DNA from: Candidatus Tectimicrobiota bacterium
GTDB lineage: Bacteria > UBA8248 > JACPRG01
DNA: 29,616 nt
Direction of reading: 5' to 3'
NCBI GenBank assembly: GCA_016190025.1
Contig: JACPRG010000090.1
Location: forward strand, 1-29,616
In this document: positions 25,940 through 29,616 of the stretch, one piece after another
How positions within the stretch are numbered: position 1 is the first letter of the stretch
How the letters are laid out: every line of letters begins with the position of its first letter
Made by a program: the position numbers and the translations under genes
Notes under the pieces: model-generated
Database searches by the model: none
The model's input: only the letters and a program-made list of their open reading frames with translations
What the model was told of the DNA's origin: nothing

Positions 25940-27190
25940 TCACACCTCCACCCTCTCCACGCGGACGCTCCACAGGATGCCGGCTCCCGCCAGGAAGAAG
26001 AACAGCACCGACAGGATGGCGATCCGCTGGCTGCCCGCCAGGGCCGATACGGCGCCGAACGTCACCGGTCCCAGGACAGAGGACAGCTTCCCGCAGACGC
26101 CGTAGAACCCGTAAAACTCGCCCGCCTTCCCCGCCGGGATGAACAGCGCCATGAGGCTGCGGCTCGCCGACTGCACCGAGCCCAGCCCCAACCCCGCCAC
26201 CAGGGCCACGGCGAAATACTGGGCGCGCGTCTCGGTGGAAAAGGCGGCCAGCACCACGGCGCACCAAAGGCCCAGGAGAAGGAGAATGGTCCGCTTGGCG
26301 CCGATCCGGTCCACGACAAAGCCGAAGCCCAAAGCCCCGACGGCCGCCGTCACCTGAACGGCGATGAACAAGGCCGTGACCTCCCTCACGCTGAAGCCGA
26401 GCGTCCCCACGGCGTAAATGGAGCTGAAGGCGATGACCGTCACGATGCCGTCGTTGTAGAGGAAGAAGGCCAGCAGGAAACGGAAGAGGTGCTTGAGCCG
26501 GCGGACGTGATCGAACGTGCCGCGCAGCCGCTTCCATCCCCTGCGGAAATGGTCCGGCCAGCCGCCGGCGCGGCCCCCGGGGACCGCTCTTTCCCGGAGC
26601 CCCACGAAGGTCGGGATGGAGAACACCGCGTAAAAGACGGCGACCCGCACAAAGGCCAGCCTGAAGTTGGACAGGTTCTCCGGGGCGAAGCCCCCTTGGA
26701 TGAGCGGGAAGACCCAGAACAGGCAAAGGAGACCCCCCACATAGCCGAACGCCCAGCCGTATCCCGAGACCTTGCCGAAGTCTTTGGCCTCGGCGATCTC
26801 CGGGACGAAGGCGTTGTAAAAGACGAGGCTGGCCTCGAATCCGATGTTGGCGAGGGCGAACAGGAGAACCCCCCTCCAGAGGTCTCCCGCTTCCACGAAA
26901 TACAGAAGGCCCGTGAACACGACGCACAGCCCGGCGAACAGCCCCAGGAACCGCTTTTTGGTCCCGGAGACATCGGCCAGGGAACCGAGGAAGGGTGCCG
27001 CCGCGGCCACGACCACCATCGATAAAGAGATGGCCAGCCCCCAGAAGAAATCCCCCGCGCCGCCTCCGGCCCCTTCCCCGGCGACCACCGTCTTGAAATA
27101 CACGCTGTAGGCGACCGTGACGATGACGGTGGGATAGGCGGAATTGGCGAAGTCGTAGAAGGACCAGGCCCAGACGGCGCGGCGGTTCAT
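25940..27190 (-). CDS. UMF1/Atg22-like MFS transporter
   Basis: This is a major facilitator superfamily permease of the UMF1 type, related to fungal Atg22. The 416-residue protein begins with the family hallmark WSFYDFANSAYPT (9-21) and has about 12 hydrophobic segments. The MFS loop LGSLADVSGTKKR lies after the second helix, and FVVDRIGAKRT is the equivalent loop in the second half. A charged central loop (REAVPGG-like, GWPDHFRRGWKRLRGTFDHV) separates the two six-helix bundles. The substrate is unknown for bacterial members. ATG 27190 has AGGGG 7 bases upstream. It converges with the kinase gene (37-base gap) and diverges from the AEC permease gene. Confidence 0.9.
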   Translation of the reverse strand: MNRRAVWAWSFYDFANSAYPTVIVTVAYSVYFKTVVAGEGAGGGAGDFFWGLAISLSMVVVAAAAPFLGSLADVSGTKKRFLGLFAGLCVVFTGLLYFVEAGDLWRGVLLFALANIGFEASLVFYNAFVPEIAEAKDFGKVSGYGWAFGYVGGLLCLFWVFPLIQGGFAPENLSNFRLAFVRVAVFYAVFSIPTFVGLRERAVPGGRAGGWPDHFRRGWKRLRGTFDHVRRLKHLFRFLLAFFLYNDGIVTVIAFSSIYAVGTLGFSVREVTALFIAVQVTAAVGALGFGFVVDRIGAKRTILLLLGLWCAVVLAAFSTETRAQYFAVALVAGLGLGSVQSASRSLMALFIPAGKAGEFYGFYGVCGKLSSVLGPVTFGAVSALAGSQRIAILSVLFFFLAGAGILWSVRVERVEV

Positions 27191-27244
27191 GAGGCGCCCC
27201 TGCGGCGCGCCGCCCGGCGAACGGCCGGGAGGGGGGTCGGGTTT

Positions 27245-27273
27245 TTGCCAGCGGACGGGGTCTGCGGTAAGAT
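27245..27273 (+). promoter_or_regulatory. Sigma70-like promoter for the AEC permease gene
   Basis: TTGCCA (27245-27250, 5/6), a 17-base spacer and TAAGAT (27268-27273, 4/6) lie on the plus strand. Transcription would start near 27280, about 67 bases before ATG 27347. This argues against translation from TTG 27245. Confidence 0.55.
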
Positions 27274-27346
27274 CCCGCGTCTTTTTCCCCCGGCCGCCGC
27301 CTTCGAGGCCGAGCCCGAGGGCGGATGGAGCCCGAAGACAAAGTCC

Positions 27347-28225
27347 ATGCTCGCGGCAAAGGTCTTTTCCACTGTCTTCCCCGTCTTCTTCCTCATCGGC
27401 CTGGGCTACCTCTTCGGCCGGTTCCGGCGGATCGACCTGGCCACTTTGACCGACGTGGTGGTCTACGTCGCCTCGCCGTGTCTGGCCTTCTCCTCCCTTT
27501 CCCAGAGCGTCCTCCCCGTGAAGACCTTCGGCGTCATCGCTCTGGCGGTCCTCTGCGTCACCGCGGGGATGTGGGTCCTGGCGGCGGTCTTCCTGAAAGT
27601 CTTCCGGGAAGACCTCCGCGGGCTCTACCTCCCGATCATGTTCCAGAACGCCGGGAACATGTCGCTGCCCCTGTGCCTGTTCGCCTTCGGCGAGGAGGGC
27701 CTGGCGTTGGCCGTCATCGTCTTCGCAACGATGGTCCTTCTCCAGTACACGCTGGGGCTGGGGATCGTGAGCCGGGGGGCGGAGAACGCCTCGGAGGCCT
27801 TCCGCATGCCGATGACCTACGCCGCCGTCGCCGGGGTCCTGGTCTCCTTTATGGGATGGACGGTGCCCGTCTCCATACAGCGGCCCCTGGAGGTCATGGG
27901 GACAGGCGCCATCGGCTTCATGCTCTTCTCCCTCGGCTATCGCCTGATCTCGGTGAGGCTCGGCGCTTTCCGGATCGCGACGGCCGCGTCCCTGCTCAGG
28001 ATCGGCGGGGGATTCGGCCTGGCCTGGCTCGTCACGGCGCTGCTGGGCCTTGAGGGGACCGCCCGCGGGGTCTTGATCCTGGGATCGAGCATGCCCTCGG
28101 CCGTGATCAACTTCGTCCTCGCCCAGAAGTTTAACAGGAACCCGGACCTCGTGGCATCGGTGGTTTGGGTCTCGACCCTCCTCAGCCTCCTCACGACGCC
28201 CGCGGTCCTGGCCTTCCTGCTGTAA
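27347..28225 (+). CDS. AEC-family (auxin efflux carrier-like) permease
   Basis: This inner-membrane transporter of the AEC / malonate-type permease family has 292 residues and about ten hydrophobic segments, beginning with VFPVFFLIGLGYLFGRF. The conserved NAGNMSLPL motif lies after the fourth helix. The C-terminal half contains SSMPSAVINFVLAQKFN and ends with LLTTPAVLAFLL, as usual for the family. AEC members export or import small organic acids or similar anions, and the substrate cannot be told here. ATG 27347 is chosen because the first helix follows directly, and the upstream frame overlaps the promoter. A GC-rich hairpin follows the stop by about 10 bases. Confidence 0.88.
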   Translation: MLAAKVFSTVFPVFFLIGLGYLFGRFRRIDLATLTDVVVYVASPCLAFSSLSQSVLPVKTFGVIALAVLCVTAGMWVLAAVFLKVFREDLRGLYLPIMFQNAGNMSLPLCLFAFGEEGLALAVIVFATMVLLQYTLGLGIVSRGAENASEAFRMPMTYAAVAGVLVSFMGWTVPVSIQRPLEVMGTGAIGFMLFSLGYRLISVRLGAFRIATAASLLRIGGGFGLAWLVTALLGLEGTARGVLILGSSMPSAVINFVLAQKFNRNPDLVASVVWVSTLLSLLTTPAVLAFLL

Positions 28226-28233
28226 AACCCGGC

Positions 28234-28255
28234 GGGCCGGGACAGAGACCGGCCC
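28234..28255 (+). terminator. Terminator-like hairpin after the AEC permease gene
   Basis: GGGCCGG and CCGGCCC form a perfect 7-bp stem with an 8-base loop, beginning 9 bases past the stop. It lacks a U tract, as do the other hairpins in this window. Confidence 0.45.
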
Positions 28256-28298
28256 CTGCGGCCGCGTGACGGCGGGGTCGCGAGATCGTAGGGGCGCG

Positions 28299-28330
28299 TC
28301 GAAGCCTGCCCTGAGCGGTGCCGAAGGGTC
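28299..28330 (+). repeat. Possible dispersed intergenic repeat fragment
   Basis: TCGAAGCCTGCCCTGAGCGG followed by TGCCGAAGGG resembles the short extragenic repeats (TTCGAC...CTCAGGGC type) scattered in many bacterial genomes. Only one copy lies in this window, so the repeat status rests on general resemblance. Confidence 0.3.
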
Positions 28331-28369
28331 CGCGTCCGTTTGTCATCTCTGAAAGCGCGACCTGTCAAG

Positions 28370-28586
28370 GGGGACCGAAGAAATATTTACGGAATGACGA
28401 AGCCGTGCGTTATTCTTTCACCTGAGACGCTTGTCGGACGGGGACGCCAGGGAGCCGGGCACAGGTGATCCGCAAGGGGTGGATCTTCGACCAGAAAGGC
28501 CTATAAAGTCAGGTGCGTTTTGAGAATAAAAGATGATGGCAGAGATGTTTCGGAAGAGGTCGATTGGGACGTAAAACTTGGTCCCC
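28370..28586 (+). repeat. AT-richer segment with imperfect terminal inverted repeats
   Basis: GGGGACCGAAG at 28370-28380 is an imperfect inverted copy of CTTGGTCCCC at 28577-28586 (10 of 11 positions with one gap). The enclosed ~200 bases are AT-richer and non-coding. It could be a miniature element remnant or a REP-like pair left by a REP-associated transposase. This is an inference. Confidence 0.3.
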
Positions 28587-28662
28587 AATATCGGTAAAAT
28601 ATTACTCGTGGTTTGTTCTGACGTCCAGACAAGGCTTCGTCTTAAGCTGAGGGTGATTGGAG

Positions 28663-29064
28663 ATGGCCGATCCGGCCGAACCTGGCTTCTTAGCTTGGTT
28701 GCTCAATAAGGAAAATAGCGAGGTTGTTCGTAATTATGGCGTTCTCCTGGCAGCATTGGTTGGCTTCCCTTTCCTCATCTGGCGAACCTGGGCGACGAGC
28801 CGGTCTGCCAAGGCGGCATTGAAACAAGCCGAGACCGCAACACGTCACTCGGTTTCCGACGCATTTACCCGCGCTATCGAGCAGCTTGGAAACCAGGAAA
28901 GCCTTGAAGTCCGCCTCGGGGGCATCTACGCCCTGGAGCGGATCGCCCGGGACTCCCGCAGGGACCACTGGCCGATCATGGAGGTCCTGACGGCGTTTGT
29001 TCGCGAAAAGGCCCCTTTGCGGAGCCTTGAGGAGACTGATGGAGAAACAAAGGCCGAGGTTTAG
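28663..29064 (+). CDS. N-terminal membrane half of an interrupted pentapeptide-repeat protein
   Basis: The 133-residue product has one membrane helix (about 25-42, GVLLAALVGFPFLIW), a polar helix with AKAALKQAETATRH, and then the conserved block FTRAIEQLGNQESLEVRLGG, IYALERIARDSRRDHWPIME and VLTAFVREKAPL. That block is the recognisable N-terminal module that precedes pentapeptide repeats in many bacterial membrane proteins. ATG 28663 is preferred over TTG 28657, with GAGGG about 9 bases upstream. The ORF ends at TAG 29062-29064. The same frame continues immediately with PPTTDIQAALTVLGRR, the normal continuation of this family, into the repeat-encoding ORF. Alone it lacks the repeat domain. 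Base composition is less GC-rich than the genes to the left. Confidence 0.7.
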   Translation: MADPAEPGFLAWLLNKENSEVVRNYGVLLAALVGFPFLIWRTWATSRSAKAALKQAETATRHSVSDAFTRAIEQLGNQESLEVRLGGIYALERIARDSRRDHWPIMEVLTAFVREKAPLRSLEETDGETKAEV

Positions 29065-29115
29065 CCACCGACAACGGACATTCAGGCCGCCCTGACGGTC
29101 CTGGGCAGGCGAAAG

Positions 29116-29145
29116 ATGGAACACGAGAAGATGGAACACGAGAAG
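29116..29145 (+). repeat. Tandem 15-base duplication
   Basis: ATGGAACACGAGAAG occurs twice in perfect tandem (29116-29130, 29131-29145) and encodes MEHEK twice. It is in frame, and looks like a recent slippage duplication near the interrupted site. Confidence 0.8.
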
Positions 29146-29463
29146 GGAGAAGAGCGGCGGCTCGATCTTCGGCGGACAAACCTGTCAAAAGCCAACCTCA
29201 AGAACGCTTGCCTGGGACGGGTGGATCTCCCGAAATCCCGCCTGGAAGGGGCGAACCTCGAGGGCGCCCGCCTGGAGGGGGCGAGCCTCTGGCGTGCCCA
29301 CCTGGAGAGGGCGAACCTTCGGGGCGCCCACCTGGAGGGGGCGAACCTCACGGGCGCCACATGGCTCACGCGGGAACAGATCGAATCGGCTCACACGGAT
29401 GAGAAGACCAAACTGCCCGCGTATCTGACTCCGGAAGATAAAAACCAAGAGACAAGCCCCTGA
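29116..29463 (+). CDS. Pentapeptide-repeat domain ORF (C-terminal half of the interrupted gene)
   Basis: The 115-residue ORF begins at an ATG that is probably internal to the ancestral frame. MEHEKMEHEK arises from a tandem 15-base duplication. RRLDLRRTNLSKANLKNACL then opens a run of A(N/D/S)LxG pentapeptides through residue ~85, encoded by near-repetitive 30-base DNA (GGGGCGAACCT units). Such repeats form a right-handed quadrilateral beta helix and usually mediate binding. The C-terminal REQIESAHTDEKTKLPAYL stretch is the usual end of these proteins. There is no good ribosome binding site directly before ATG 29116 (GGCGAAAG only), so independent translation is doubtful. It lies in phase with the upstream membrane half. 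Confidence 0.7.
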   Translation: MEHEKMEHEKGEERRLDLRRTNLSKANLKNACLGRVDLPKSRLEGANLEGARLEGASLWRAHLERANLRGAHLEGANLTGATWLTREQIESAHTDEKTKLPAYLTPEDKNQETSP

Positions 29464-29470
29464 CCCTGTT

Positions 29471-29489
29471 GGCAGAGGCGAGCTCTGCC
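29471..29489 (+). terminator. Hairpin after the pentapeptide-repeat ORF
   Basis: GGCAGAG and CTCTGCC form a perfect 7-bp stem with a 5-base loop, starting 7 bases past the stop. There is no U tract. The flanking GCCGCTACAGG resembles common dispersed intergenic repeats. Confidence 0.35.
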
Positions 29490-29601
29490 GCTACAGGATG
29501 AATTTTCCGGCGGACCGTAGTTGCAAATCTTAGAGAGCTCAGGAGGGCTTGATTTTTGTCTAATTTTCGCCTAGCTTTGCAGAAGACGCCAGGAGGTGCG
29601 A

Positions 29602-29616
29602 GTGAAGGGGGAGACG
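29602..29616 (+). CDS. Possible start of a gene running off the right edge
   Basis: A near-perfect ribosome binding site AGGAGGTG (29591-29598) lies 5 bases before GTG 29602, which opens V/M-K-G-E-T before the window ends. A weak TTGATT-17-TAGCTT pair lies upstream around 29550-29577. Product unknown; only five codons are visible. Confidence 0.35.

Larger units (their letters stand above)
28226..28662 (+). other. Intergenic region, no gene seen
   Basis: No credible coding sequence is visible across these 437 bases. The left part is GC-rich, with a terminator-like hairpin and a short segment resembling dispersed intergenic repeats (28299-28330). From about 28365 the DNA becomes clearly richer in A and T. 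An imperfect inverted pair around GGGGACC brackets 28370-28586, and ATTGGGAC/GTCCCCAAT (28563-28589) forms a hairpin with one bulge. A promoter for the following gene is not obvious. Confidence 0.5.
28663..29463 (+). pseudogene. Pentapeptide-repeat membrane protein gene interrupted by one in-frame TAG
   Basis: The two ORFs at 28663-29064 and 29116-29463 are in one frame, and only TAG 29062-29064 separates them. The 17 codons between the TAG and the next ATG read as conserved family sequence (TDIQAALTVLGRR), so the ancestral gene ran through. A single-base change from a sense codon such as CAG, AAG or TGG would explain it. Amber read-through is the alternative. Confidence 0.7.

Noticed and set aside
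29205..29355. Near-repetitive 30-base units considered as a CRISPR-like or tandem DNA repeat
   Set aside because: They encode in-frame pentapeptide repeats (A-N-L-x-G type) with no spacer structure.

Overview
The window is about 29.6 kb of very GC-rich chromosome from a Gram-negative bacterium. Support for this comes from a diacylglyceryl transferase (Lgt), a lipobox lipoprotein, SPOR and LysM envelope proteins, a periplasmic HtrA protease and an ECF sigma factor. Glycyl-tRNA synthetase in separate alpha and beta subunits, citramalate synthase beside aspartokinase, and hom-thrC-'phosphoglycerate mutase' linkage suggest a deep-branching lineage such as NC10/Methylomirabilota, Rokubacteria or Desulfobacterota. 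That placement is an inference. There are no rRNA or tRNA genes, no CRISPR and no intact mobile element.

From the left edge to about 24.1 kb every gene lies on the minus strand, so transcription runs from high to low coordinates. Positions 1-9.5 kb hold an amino-acid and translation cluster, in transcription order lipA, hom, thrC, an ApgM-family gene, lysC, cimA, glyQ, glyS (cut by the left edge). It covers aspartate to homoserine to threonine, plus the citramalate route to 2-oxobutyrate and isoleucine. Several junctions overlap by 1-4 bases. Positions 9.7-15.7 kb hold a SPOR protein, argS, recO, era, a DUF4398/LysM lipoprotein and a nitrilase-family amidohydrolase. Positions 15.7-24.1 kb hold secA, a short-chain dehydrogenase, lgt, an HtrA-type protease, an ECF sigma factor and moeA. 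secA, lgt, htrA and the sigma factor together form an envelope export and stress neighbourhood.

At 24.1-24.4 kb a divergent region with a tandem 18-bp repeat separates moeA from a plus-strand hybrid histidine kinase. A convergent UMF1-type MFS transporter and a divergent AEC-type permease follow. From about 28.3 kb the DNA is visibly less GC-rich. It holds repeat-like remnants, a pentapeptide-repeat membrane protein gene interrupted by one in-frame TAG, and the first codons of a further gene at the right edge.

Sigma70-like promoters with good hexamers precede lipA, argS, the LysM lipoprotein gene, the sigma factor gene and the AEC gene. They often decide between alternative start codons. Non-ATG starts are frequent. 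TGA is the dominant stop (20 of 23 intact stops read, with 3 TAA and no TAG). The window is mostly housekeeping. The observations most worth a second look are the threonine-operon ApgM homologue with altered active-site positions, the amber-split pentapeptide gene, the tandem repeat upstream of the histidine kinase, and the dehydrogenase gene that appears to begin at CTG.
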